Shown here: piece by piece, positions 15,793 to 23,522 of the stretch
Layout: each line of letters opens with the position of its first letter
How positions within the stretch are numbered: the first letter of the stretch is position 1
DNA from: Vibrio sp. 05-20-BW147
GTDB lineage: Bacteria > Pseudomonadota > Gammaproteobacteria > Enterobacterales > Vibrionaceae
Reading direction: 5' to 3'
DNA: 34,921 bases
NCBI RefSeq assembly: GCF_013369385.1
Contig: NZ_SZTO01000026.1
Location: 1 to 34,921, forward strand
Program-made: the position numbers and the translations under genes
The notes under the pieces: generated by a model
Databases searched by the model: none
What the model was told of the DNA's origin: nothing
What the model saw: only the letters and a program-made list of their open reading frames with translations

Positions 15793-17967
15793 TCACAGTT
15801 TTTCCAACCTCGCGTAAGCGGTCACCAACCACTTAATGCCTTCCCCATTAAAGGCCACTTGAACGCGACTTTGTGGCCCACTGCCTTCAAAGTTGATGAT
15901 CGTCCCTTCACCAAACTTCGGGTGACGCACACGAGAGCCGAGCGAAAAGCCCGTTTCATTGAAGCTCTCTTTGACCACCGTTTGGCTAAAGCGACCACTG
16001 CTGGCTGGGCGACTCACTTGCGCTTTCATGCGCACTTCGTCCAAGCAGCTTTCTGGCAGCTCTCGGATAAAACGTGATGGTTTATGATATTTGTCTTGCC
16101 CGTACAAACGACGCATTTCAGCGTAGGTAATATAGAGCTTCTGCATTGCCCGAGTCATGCCCACGTAGCACAAACGGCGCTCTTCTTCTAAGCGGCCCGC
16201 TTCTTCGGCAGACATCTGACTCGGGAACATGCCTTCTTCCACGCCCACCATAAACACCAATGGGAACTCCAATCCTTTGGCGCTGTGTAAGGTCATCAGT
16301 TGTACCGCGTCTTCGAAATCGTCCGCTTGACCTTCACCCGCTTCCAAAGCAGCATGGGTTAAGAAAGCAGTGAGCAAACTCATCTCTTCGGCTTCTTCCG
16401 GTTTTTCAAACTGACGTGTCGCCGTGACCAGCTCTTCCAAGTTCTCAATGCGAGCCTTGGACTTCTCGCCTTTCTCTTGCTCATACATGGTGTACAAGCC
16501 TGAGGATTTGATCACATGGTCGGTTTGAATGTGCAGTGGCATTTCAAAGCTGTCGTCTTCCAGCGCCGTGATCAGCTCGATAAAGCGACTTAACGCTCCA
16601 GCAGCACGCCCCGTTAACACTTTCTCTTCAATCAAAGCGATACTGGCTTCCCACAAGGTACAGCCACGATCGCGCGCGGCAAAACGCACCGTTTCCAACG
16701 TTTTGTCCCCTAAGCCACGCGTTGGGGTATTGACCACACGTTCAAAGGCCGCGTCGTCATTGCGGTTGGCGATGAGGCGCAGATAGCTCAATGCATCTTT
16801 GATCTCTTGGCGCTCGAAGAATCGCATCCCGCCGTAAATGCGATAAGGCAAACCCGCTTGAATCAACGCTTCTTCCAGTACACGCGACTGGGCGTTATTG
16901 CGATAAAGCATCGCTGCGTCGTTCAACACGCCGCCTTTGTCCTGCCACTCTTTGATTTTGTTCACCGCAAAACGCGCTTCATCCAATTCGTTGTAAGCAG
17001 AATAAATCGAGATCGGTTCACCTTCGACGCCATCGGTCCACAGCTCTTTGCCCATGCGCTCGGTATTGTTGGCAATCAACGCGTTTGAGGCTTCTAGGAT
17101 GGTTTTGGTCGAACGGTAGTTTTGCTCGAGGCGAATGGTGTTGACGCTCGGAAACTCAAGGGTGAACTTTTCGATGTTTTCCACTTTCGCGCCACGCCAA
17201 CCGTAAATCGACTGGTCATCATCGCCGACGATCATCACATGACACTCAGGCCCTGCCATCATACGCAGCCAAGCGTATTGAATGTTGTTGGTGTCTTGGA
17301 ACTCATCCACCAAGATGTGTTTAAAGCGCGCTTGATAGTGTTCGCGGATGAATTTGTTTTCACGCAGTAGCTCATGCGCACGCAACAAGATTTCCGCAAA
17401 GTCGACCAAGCCTGCGCGATCGCACGCTTCTTGGTAGGCGGTGTACAACTGTAGGTAGGTTTTGGTCACGGGATCGTGGTAGGCATCGATGTGCGCAGGG
17501 CGTAATCCTTCGTCTTTTTTGCCATTGATCCACCAAGCGACTTGGCGCGCTGGCCACTGTTTGTCATCCAGGTTTTGCGCTTTGATCAGTCGCTTAAGCA
17601 AACGTTGTTGGTCGTCGCTATCAATAATTTGGAAATCTTCCGGCAGCTTGGCATCCAGATAGTGCGCTCTGAGAATTCGGTGGCAAATACCGTGGAAGGT
17701 GCCATTCCACATGCCCGACGCGCTGCCCATCATCAACTCTTCGATTCGACCGCGCATCTCCGCCGCCGCCTTATTGGTAAAGGTCACAGACATAATAGAA
17801 AACGGTGAAGCCTGCTCTACTGACATTAGCCAAGCAATGCGATGCACAAGAACGCGCGTTTTACCACTGCCTGCGCCTGCCAACACCAGCAAGTTTTCCA
17901 AAGGTGCAGCAACAGCCTCACGCTGTTTGTCGTTCAAGCCATCGAGAAGAAGTGAAGGATCGATCAT
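15793..17967 (-). CDS. uvrD: DNA helicase II UvrD
   Basis: SF1 3'-5' helicase of nucleotide-excision and mismatch repair, 724 residues (E. coli 720). The match to E. coli UvrD is close from LNDKQREAVAAP onward. It has Walker A AGAGSGKT at 30-37, VTFTNKAAAEMR at 61-72, DEFQDTN at 221-227, GDDDQSIYGWRGA, QNYRS, LMTLHSAKGLEFP and VGMTRA. The C-terminal RNA polymerase-interacting Tudor-like segment is present (GSRVRHPKFGEGTI). The ATG is 12 nt from a LexA box, so it should belong to the SOS regulon as in E. coli. Confidence 0.98.
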   Translation of the reverse strand: MIDPSLLLDGLNDKQREAVAAPLENLLVLAGAGSGKTRVLVHRIAWLMSVEQASPFSIMSVTFTNKAAAEMRGRIEELMMGSASGMWNGTFHGICHRILRAHYLDAKLPEDFQIIDSDDQQRLLKRLIKAQNLDDKQWPARQVAWWINGKKDEGLRPAHIDAYHDPVTKTYLQLYTAYQEACDRAGLVDFAEILLRAHELLRENKFIREHYQARFKHILVDEFQDTNNIQYAWLRMMAGPECHVMIVGDDDQSIYGWRGAKVENIEKFTLEFPSVNTIRLEQNYRSTKTILEASNALIANNTERMGKELWTDGVEGEPISIYSAYNELDEARFAVNKIKEWQDKGGVLNDAAMLYRNNAQSRVLEEALIQAGLPYRIYGGMRFFERQEIKDALSYLRLIANRNDDAAFERVVNTPTRGLGDKTLETVRFAARDRGCTLWEASIALIEEKVLTGRAAGALSRFIELITALEDDSFEMPLHIQTDHVIKSSGLYTMYEQEKGEKSKARIENLEELVTATRQFEKPEEAEEMSLLTAFLTHAALEAGEGQADDFEDAVQLMTLHSAKGLEFPLVFMVGVEEGMFPSQMSAEEAGRLEEERRLCYVGMTRAMQKLYITYAEMRRLYGQDKYHKPSRFIRELPESCLDEVRMKAQVSRPASSGRFSQTVVKESFNETGFSLGSRVRHPKFGEGTIINFEGSGPQSRVQVAFNGEGIKWLVTAYARLEKL

Positions 17968-17979
17968 GATAAGAAGCTA

Positions 17980-18009
17980 CTGGTTATTTATACAGAAATA
18001 AGGATTATA
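17980..18009 (-). promoter_or_regulatory. LexA (SOS) box and -10 element of uvrD
   Basis: The minus strand at 17980-17995 reads CTGTATAAATAACCAG. It fits the LexA pattern CTG-N10-CAG and differs from my recollection of the E. coli uvrD SOS box at only two positions. A TATAAT at 18004-18009 lies just upstream, so the box covers the start of transcription, a repressing position. The -35 is weak. Confidence 0.82.
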
Positions 18010-18146
18010 ACCTAAACCGTGCTCGCTTTTCAGACTAAATTGCAATTTAAGAAAAAGGCATCAACCAATTACAAATCATGGAGATAGTTACAGATGTGAT
18101 GAATTTATTAAAAATAATCGCCATTTTTTTGAAAGTTTTTCCTGCA

Positions 18147-18173
18147 ACTTGCTGTCCTTTTAACCAAGCAAGT
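18147..18173 (+). promoter_or_regulatory. inverted repeat upstream of the bufferin-type operon
   Basis: ACTTGC and GCAAGT are separated by 15 bp, about 60-85 bp before the precursor start codon. The 265-bp gap between uvrD and bufA has no convincing sigma-70 promoter on the plus strand. The dyad and the preceding TGCAACTT could be an operator or an alternative-sigma promoter element; neither is established. Confidence 0.3.
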
Positions 18174-18232
18174 GAGTCCACTCGGACGCACGAGCTCAAT
18201 AAGTAAAGGAAAATCAGTCTGAGGAAAGAACC

Positions 18233-18493
18233 ATGAAAAAATCAAATCTTGCTGTTACTGCTGTTGTTACCGGTTTAATCGCAATGGGTGGCACTATGCT
18301 GACTGCGGCACCTGCAATGGCGGCAGAAAAAGAGAAATGCTACGGCGTGGCTAAAGCGGGCAAAAATGACTGCGCCACCAAAACCAGCTCTTGCGCTGGT
18401 ACGGCAAAAGAAGACAACCAAAAAGACGCTTTCGTGGTTGTTCCTAAAGGCTTATGCGGCAAATTGGCCGGTGGTAATACACAATCTTCTTAA
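18233..18493 (+). CDS. bufA: DUF2282 bufferin-type copper RiPP precursor
   Basis: An 86-residue exported small protein. Residues 1-31 are a signal peptide ending TAAPAMAA. The mature part has four Cys (36, 47, 54, 75) in EKCYGVAKAG, NDCATK, SSCAGTAKED and KGLCGK, the pattern of the DUF2282 family. Such precursors (bufferins; GigA/GigP-type in other bacteria) are reported to be modified at Cys by a DUF692 enzyme and to bind copper in the periplasm. Here the DUF692, DUF2063 and DoxX genes follow in order, which strongly supports the assignment. The ATG follows TGAGGAAAGAACC. Core modification and metal preference are inferred from the family. Confidence 0.87.
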   Translation: MKKSNLAVTAVVTGLIAMGGTMLTAAPAMAAEKEKCYGVAKAGKNDCATKTSSCAGTAKEDNQKDAFVVVPKGLCGKLAGGNTQSS

Positions 18494-18502
18494 CCCCCTT
18501 AT

Positions 18503-18570
18503 TGAGGTGAACACCACCGCAAAACAGCAGGAGCACAGAGGCTCAACCGTGCTCCTCCTTTCTCACCTCA
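18503..18570 (+). other. nested stem-loops between precursor and enzyme genes
   Basis: An outer perfect 8-bp stem TGAGGTGA (18503-18510)/TCACCTCA (18563-18570) encloses a second perfect 8-bp stem AGGAGCAC (18529-18536)/GTGCTCCT (18549-18556). No long U-run follows, so it is more likely an mRNA processing, stability or partial attenuation element than a full terminator. Its place after the precursor gene suggests it lets the precursor be made in excess over the enzymes. Confidence 0.6.
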
Positions 18571-18610
18571 TGTCACACCGTCCGCAAATTTTGCCGCAGG
18601 GAGTCTAACG

Positions 18611-19486
18611 ATGTCGAACACTGAGTTTCATCCCCATATTGGTGTTGGGCTTAGACTGCCCCATCATGATCATTTTCATCACCATCGACCTGCGTTGTCT
18701 TGGTTGGAGATCCACAGCGAAAATTACTTCCAACCCAATTCTTTCCACCGCCAGCAACTCAACCAAATGGCGGAGCATTACCAAATCAGTTGCCACGGGA
18801 TTGGTTTGTCTCTCGGCTCTGTGGCTGGGGTTAATCCACAACATTTATTACGCTTAAAACAGTTGGTTGATGACTTACAACCGTTTTTGGTTTCGGATCA
18901 TCTCAGCTGGAGCGAAAACGGTGGCCACTACTTTAATGATTTGCTGCCTTTGCCCTACACAGAGGAAGCACTCGAGGTTTTTTGCCGTAACGTGCTGCAT
19001 GTGCAAGACGCACTAAAACGGCCGATCTTGATCGAGAACCCTTCCAGCTATCTCAAGTATCAACATTCCACCATCAGTGAATGGCAGTTTTTGACTGAGG
19101 TGCAGCGTCGTACCGACTGCCGCTTGTTGCTCGATCTGAACAATGTCTATGTTTCTGCGTTTAACCATGGTTTTGATTGCCAAACCTACCTTGAAGCGAT
19201 ACCAGCAGCGTGCGTTGACGAAATTCACCTTGCCGGCTTCACCATCAAACCATTAGAGCAAGGCGAGATCTGGATTGATACCCATAGCCAGCCGGTGTCT
19301 GCCGAAGTTTGGCAATTGTATCAGCAGTGGATTGCCCAGCACGGTAGCCGACACACCTTGATTGAGTGGGATTTGGATTTGCCCCCCGTCGATGTGCTGC
19401 TTAACGAAGCGAAAAAAGCCGACACTCTGTTGCGAGCGTCTCTGCTTCATACCAACCCAATGCACCCTTCATTCGCGTTAGGTTAA
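18611..19486 (+). CDS. bufB: DUF692 multinuclear iron oxidative enzyme (MNIO), bufferin-modifying
   Basis: TIM-barrel MNIO enzyme of 291 residues, expected to oxidise Cys residues of the DUF2282 precursor using an iron cluster. Conserved metal-site segments are visible: EIHSENY (33-39), CHGIGLSLGS (61-70), VSDHLSWSE (94-102), IENPSSYL (141-148), LDLNNVYVSAFNHG (174-187), EIHLAGF (204-210), IDTHS (222-226) and IEWD (251-254). The start ATG is preceded by GCAGGGAGTC. The partner gene begins 11 nt after its stop. It is unlikely to be a sugar isomerase despite the fold. Confidence 0.92.
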   Translation: MSNTEFHPHIGVGLRLPHHDHFHHHRPALSWLEIHSENYFQPNSFHRQQLNQMAEHYQISCHGIGLSLGSVAGVNPQHLLRLKQLVDDLQPFLVSDHLSWSENGGHYFNDLLPLPYTEEALEVFCRNVLHVQDALKRPILIENPSSYLKYQHSTISEWQFLTEVQRRTDCRLLLDLNNVYVSAFNHGFDCQTYLEAIPAACVDEIHLAGFTIKPLEQGEIWIDTHSQPVSAEVWQLYQQWIAQHGSRHTLIEWDLDLPPVDVLLNEAKKADTLLRASLLHTNPMHPSFALG

Positions 19487-19497
19487 CAGGAGGCCAA

Positions 19498-20271
19498 ATG
19501 CAACTCGCCGAGTTTCAACATCAGTTTCGCCACGCACTGCATTATCAAGCCAGTGCTGAGTCCTGCGGCATTGTCAGTGACCAATTCACTGCCGAGCAGC
19601 GGATACAAATTTACCGCAATAATTTTGTCATGAGTCTCATTGAAGTGTTAGCGCTTACTTACCCCAATACCTTAGCGTTGCTGGGAGAAGAATGCTTCGA
19701 ACAAATGGCGCGCCAACATGTACTCTCTGTGCCATTACACACTGGAGATGTGTCGCAATACGGGCGGGGATTTGCCAAGACGTTAGAACGTTTTCCCAAT
19801 GTGAGCCAAGCGGTACCCTACTGTGTTGAGTTTGCGCGCTTGGAAGATCAGCTCGATGAAAGCCAACAGCAACAAAATGAGTTTCAGATGCCACAATACT
19901 GGCAATCCCTAGAGCAACTTTCGCAACTCGAACCAGCACAGCATCAGGCGTTGGTGCTGCACCTTTTTCCCGGTTGCACGGCTTTTCGTTCCCACTACGC
20001 CGTTTTTTCACTCTTTACTGCGATTGAAACACAGCAATTCGATCAACTTGAGATTGCGCAAAGCGAGCAAGGGATATTGCTCTGCCATCAAGCAACGCCG
20101 CCGCGCTGCATAACGATGACGCCCGCACAATACGAGTTAGTCTGTTTGCTTGAACAACCACTTCCCCTCGCACAGATACCCGCACCTTTGCTTGCTGAAC
20201 TGGCTTTTCTGTTCGAACTGGGTATTTTCGCGGGTTTTTCTCTCGCACCACAAGGAGGCTCCGATGCGTGA
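19498..20271 (+). CDS. bufC: DUF2063 partner protein of the MNIO enzyme
   Basis: A 257-residue protein. The N-terminal 100 residues carry the DUF2063 signature: FQHQFRHAL near the start, then QRIQIYRNNFVMSLIEVLALTYPNTLALLGEE split over about 37-68. In the known DUF692 systems this partner binds the precursor and presents it to the enzyme. The C-terminal half is less conserved and may be the precursor-recognition part (inference). It has a strong ribosome binding site (AACAGGAGGCCAA) and its end overlaps the next start by 8 nt. No signal peptide, so it acts in the cytoplasm with the enzyme. Confidence 0.88.
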   Translation: MQLAEFQHQFRHALHYQASAESCGIVSDQFTAEQRIQIYRNNFVMSLIEVLALTYPNTLALLGEECFEQMARQHVLSVPLHTGDVSQYGRGFAKTLERFPNVSQAVPYCVEFARLEDQLDESQQQQNEFQMPQYWQSLEQLSQLEPAQHQALVLHLFPGCTAFRSHYAVFSLFTAIETQQFDQLEIAQSEQGILLCHQATPPRCITMTPAQYELVCLLEQPLPLAQIPAPLLAELAFLFELGIFAGFSLAPQGGSDA

Positions 20272-20710
20272 ATGGCTGAATCGTTATGACACTACCGTTA
20301 CCCACTTACAATCTTGGGCGGTGCCCGGAGTATTACTATTTTGTCGCCTTTGGGTGGCGTGGGTTTTCTTCAATGCTGGATTAAGCAAAATCGCCTCATG
20401 GGATAGCACTCTCTATCTGTTCGAGTTGGAATATCAGGTGCCTATTTTACCCTGGGAGTTGGCCGCTTATCTCGCCACGGCGGCCGAGCTCAGCTTACCG
20501 ATCTTACTCGCCCTCGGCGTATTCACCCGCATCACCAGCCTAGTGCTATTTGCCTTTAACGCGATGGCTGTGATCTCCTACCCGCTTTTGTGGGAGAAAG
20601 GCTTTTACGATCATCAACTATGGGGGCTGATGCTGCTGATGACGTTTCTTTGGGGCGCGGGGCGAATTTCGCTCGATCACTGTTTTCGCCAAGAAATAGA
20701 GAAACGCTAG
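20264..20710 (+). CDS. bufD: DoxX-family membrane protein of the bufferin-type operon
   Basis: A 148-residue protein with about four membrane segments: GVLLFCRLWVAWVFFNAGLSKI, then LAAYLATAAELSLPILLAL, a third hydrophobic run and a last one near GLMLLMTFLWG. The RLWVAWVFFNAGLSKI segment is typical of DoxX. The longer open frame begins inside bufC, but the ATG with AAGGAGG six nt upstream is clearly the start and overlaps bufC by 8 nt. DoxX proteins commonly end DUF2282-DUF692-DUF2063 operons; their job is not established, perhaps electron supply or membrane handling of the product. Confidence 0.86.
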   Translation: MREWLNRYDTTVTHLQSWAVPGVLLFCRLWVAWVFFNAGLSKIASWDSTLYLFELEYQVPILPWELAAYLATAAELSLPILLALGVFTRITSLVLFAFNAMAVISYPLLWEKGFYDHQLWGLMLLMTFLWGAGRISLDHCFRQEIEKR

Positions 20711-20717
20711 AAAGAAA

Positions 20718-20748
20718 AATCCCCGCTCAAACTGGCGGGGATTCTTTT
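20718..20748. terminator. bidirectional terminator between the bufferin-type operon and the H-NS-like gene
   Basis: A 9-bp stem AATCCCCGC/GCGGGGATT with an 8-nt loop. CTTTTATTTG follows on the plus strand; the T-run is better on the minus strand (TTTTTC), directly behind the convergent small gene. Confidence 0.88.
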
Positions 20749-21031
20749 ATTTGTTCTGTAGATAAGCAAGCAGCTCGTCAGCGGAAATACCTTGCTCGGC
20801 AAGCTCTTTCGCCATGGATTCAACCTGCTCTCCTTTCCGAGAATTGATAACCTGCTGAAACTGATAAACGATATCTCTGAGAACATGCAGTGGCACCTGT
20901 TTTGCTGCACTGCGAATACGCTCTTCACTTTGATTGCCCAGTTCAACGAGCAACTTGCCGAACATAATTTTCTCTGGTGACTCTTCCATTTGTTCAAGGA
21001 TTCGAGCCATTTCATATGTGGTTAACGACAT
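20747..21031 (-). CDS. small protein resembling the H-NS oligomerisation domain, without a DNA-binding domain
   Basis: A 94-residue, mostly helical protein. Residues 39-66 (IRSAAKQVPLHVLRDIVYQF onward) and 73-91 (MAKELAEQGISADELLAYL) align by eye with H-NS segments around [20 protein letters not shown] and MLIADGIDPNELLNSL, the two dimerisation parts of H-NS. Nothing corresponds to the H-NS C-terminal DNA-binding motif (TWTGQGRTP), and the gene simply ends after the oligomerisation part. Such truncated forms can bind and disturb H-NS (H-NST type). The similarity is my own reading and may be chance coiled-coil likeness; otherwise this is a conserved hypothetical. Its own bidirectional terminator follows. 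The start has only a weak AGGT upstream, and an internal ATG seven codons in is possible. Confidence 0.5.
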   Translation of the reverse strand: MSLTTYEMARILEQMEESPEKIMFGKLLVELGNQSEERIRSAAKQVPLHVLRDIVYQFQQVINSRKGEQVESMAKELAEQGISADELLAYLQNK

Positions 21032-21124
21032 TACCTATCAATTCCGTTAAGTGTCGAATGGTGGAGTGAGCGACAAATATACACGGCTTCGCTATACAGT
21101 AAAACTCTAAATTGGCGTTGCGTG

Positions 21125-22318
21125 TTAAGCCACCACGCCTTTGCTGTGCCACTGGCGGCCCAATTTTGAAAACAGAATCCCTAATGCCGGAACCAACAGC
21201 CACATTTGAATCGTTATCATCAGTTGAGGCTCCAACGCAAAACGCTGCATGGTGCCCACTAACAGACCCGCACCACTCATTTGGAATAGGCCCAGCAGTG
21301 CGGCGGCCGTGCCGGCTTTATCGCCAAATGGCTCTAACGCTTTACCTGCAGCGGCACCGAGAATCCAAGCAAAGCCGACGGATGACAGGAAGATAGGCAA
21401 CATAAAGGCAAATGGCGTCGCGGTTTCTGCCATCACCAACATGACAACGCCAGCGATCGCCAGAGTCACCACGCCCACCACCAGTGTATTGTGGGTGCCC
21501 CATTTATCCATGAACTTAGGTGCCAGCATACAAGCCGCGATATTGATCGCCGCGTTGATACCAAACCAGAAAGTAAATTGGTTCATGGTTAGGCCAAGCC
21601 CTTCCATCAACACCACAGGTGCCGAGGTCACGTAAGCAAGGATCACCGCCATCGCCAGCAAACACAGCGTGGCATGGAAAACAAATGAAGGGGTACTCAA
21701 CACGGCCCAGTAGCGGCTAAGTTTAAACACCGCTTGTTTTTCCGTTGCCGGGTTGGTCTCGCGCATGTTAAACAGCATCAGCGTACCGACGACAACGGCA
21801 AACCCCGCCATAAAACTGAAATTAGCGCGCCAGCCAAACTGCTGGGTTAGCCAGCTCCCCAGAATGGGGGCAAGCGCCGGAATGAAACAAATGGCCCCGT
21901 TAAGATAGCTGATCATTTTGCCACTTTTCTCTGGGCCGAAAATATCGCGAACTGTCGCAAAGGCTGCTACCGATGTCGCACACGCACCTAAGCCTTGTAG
22001 CAGACGGGATACCAACAACCATTCAATATTCTGCGCGCTCCACGCCAATAAAGCGCTCAGTGCATAGATGGTGATACCGCCCAATGCAACAGTTCGACGT
22101 CCGAGTTTATCTGCTAACGGACCGGCAAACAGTTGACCGACGCCCATCGCAAATAGGAACCAAGTAATCGTGTCTTGTGCTAATGCGTGTTCAACCGAAA
22201 AGGTATTGGAAATAAGTGGCAACGCGGGAAGATAAATATCAATTGCCAACGGGCTGAACAACACAAGCAAGGTTAACAACGCCATTTGTAATTTACTGGT
22301 TTGGCTCTGACCTGACAC
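21125..22318 (-). CDS. Bcr/CflA-family multidrug efflux MFS transporter
   Basis: Inner-membrane proton-driven exporter of 397 residues with 12 membrane segments, close in length to E. coli Bcr. Family signatures are LFSPLAIDIYLPALP in segment 1, GQLFAGPLADKLGRRTVALGG (MFS motif A), LLQGLGACATSVAAFATVRDIF (motif C region) and LAPILGSWL. The open frame extends 64 codons upstream into the divergent LysR gene, which cannot be right. The GTG preceded by TTGGAGTGTTTT (GGAG with suitable spacing) gives the normal family N terminus. It is divergent from a LysR regulator, its likely controller. Substrate unknown. Confidence 0.88.
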   Translation of the reverse strand: MSGQSQTSKLQMALLTLLVLFSPLAIDIYLPALPLISNTFSVEHALAQDTITWFLFAMGVGQLFAGPLADKLGRRTVALGGITIYALSALLAWSAQNIEWLLVSRLLQGLGACATSVAAFATVRDIFGPEKSGKMISYLNGAICFIPALAPILGSWLTQQFGWRANFSFMAGFAVVVGTLMLFNMRETNPATEKQAVFKLSRYWAVLSTPSFVFHATLCLLAMAVILAYVTSAPVVLMEGLGLTMNQFTFWFGINAAINIAACMLAPKFMDKWGTHNTLVVGVVTLAIAGVVMLVMAETATPFAFMLPIFLSSVGFAWILGAAAGKALEPFGDKAGTAAALLGLFQMSGAGLLVGTMQRFALEPQLMITIQMWLLVPALGILFSKLGRQWHSKGVVA

Positions 22319-22383
22319 AAAACACTCCAAATTGAACAAGAACTTTGATGAGAGTTTAACCGCCTCGTGATATGAACGGAAAT

Positions 22384-22397
22384 GATGTATATTCATC
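22384..22397. promoter_or_regulatory. candidate LysR operator between the transporter and lysR-type gene
   Basis: GATG-TATATT-CATC is a near-perfect dyad containing a T-N11-A-type core, in the 106-bp divergent gap. It lies 28 bp from the LysR start and 65 bp from the transporter start, where a shared LysR-type operator would be expected. Confidence 0.4.
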
Positions 22398-22424
22398 GCT
22401 GATATTCTTATTGGGAAATTCAGA

Positions 22425-23366
22425 ATGAACATCGAAAAACTCTCCCGCCTCGACCTTAATCTTCTGGTCTGCTTGAAAGTGCTGTTCGAGGAACTCAATG
22501 TGACTCGCACTGCGCATCGACTTTGTTTAAGTCAATCAGCGGTGAGTAAAGCGCTGGCAAAACTGCGCCAACAGTTCGATGATCCCTTATTCGTTCGACA
22601 TTCACACGGGCTCACTCCGACAGCGCGAGCGCTGTTTCTCAAACCGAAACTGGATCTGTTGATCAACCAGTTAGAGCACCTTACTTTGCCGGAAGAGTTT
22701 CACCCCGAAAGCAGCGAATACCGCTTTCGTATTGCCGCAGTGGAAAGTGTGTATCCCCTGATCTTGCCGCACTTTCTGCCATCGATTTTCCAGCAAGCGC
22801 CCAACGTCACCATCAGCACTCATTCATGGTCAGAACAGACCTTCAAAATGTTGCAGCGCGGTGAACTGGATTTGGGTATGACAGGCAAAGACATCGACAT
22901 CAACGATGCCAAGCTCACCATGCTGCCGCCGTTTGATATTTGTGAGCAAGAAATTTATCGTGACAATCAGATGTGCGTAGTGCGAAAAAACCACCCAGCG
23001 CTGCAGCAGCCTTGGCATTTGGAAAACTACTTATCGCTGCGCCACGTGCAAGTACGCTGTGACGGCAATGAACGCTGGCTGTTAGATTATCGCCTCGCAG
23101 ATATTGGCCGTGAGCGCGATATCGCCATCACCGTACCCGACTTCAATAGCGCCGCGAACCTCTGTTCCTACACCGACTTTGTCTTCACCGCACCCAGCCA
23201 CTTTGTCTTGCTGGCCGCTAAACAACTCGATTTACAGGTGCTGCCTTTGCCGATCGAATTTCCACCGATGGCATACACTCTGTTTTGGCACAAAGACAGA
23301 GAAAATGACCCAGCCTTGAGTTGGCTACGCAACATGATCACACAGAAAACCCTGCATCTTAGGTAA
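22425..23366 (+). CDS. LysR-family transcriptional regulator
   Basis: A 313-residue regulator. Residues 5-65 hold the winged helix-turn-helix (LDLNLLVCLKVLFEELNVTR, LSQSAVSKALAKLRQQFDD, LFVRHSHGLTPT). The rest is the two-lobed effector domain. The DLNLL start and long N-terminal helix resemble the NodD/LeuO-like branch. It is divergent from the Bcr/CflA transporter, so control of that pump is the simplest hypothesis. The ligand cannot be read from sequence. Confidence 0.93.
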   Translation: MNIEKLSRLDLNLLVCLKVLFEELNVTRTAHRLCLSQSAVSKALAKLRQQFDDPLFVRHSHGLTPTARALFLKPKLDLLINQLEHLTLPEEFHPESSEYRFRIAAVESVYPLILPHFLPSIFQQAPNVTISTHSWSEQTFKMLQRGELDLGMTGKDIDINDAKLTMLPPFDICEQEIYRDNQMCVVRKNHPALQQPWHLENYLSLRHVQVRCDGNERWLLDYRLADIGRERDIAITVPDFNSAANLCSYTDFVFTAPSHFVLLAAKQLDLQVLPLPIEFPPMAYTLFWHKDRENDPALSWLRNMITQKTLHLR

Positions 23367-23522
23367 AAATTTCGCCAATTGATTGCGCTGTTGGGCTAAA
23401 ATGAGTAGCTTAACCGCCGATAGTCCTCCGGGCTCATCTATGGTCTGTGGTCCTTACATGGAAGATAAGGAGCAGCTCCCAACCTGAGCAAACGGAGCAA
23501 AAAGAACAAAGGAATCGTACAG

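Noticed and set aside
20150..20263. Longer DoxX protein starting within bufC
   Set aside because: The upstream codons overlap conserved bufC coding in another frame, while AAGGAGG sits correctly before the internal ATG.
22319..22510. 64-residue N-terminal extension of the Bcr/CflA transporter
   Set aside because: It would run through the divergent promoter region into lysR coding DNA; the GTG with GGAG gives the normal family start.
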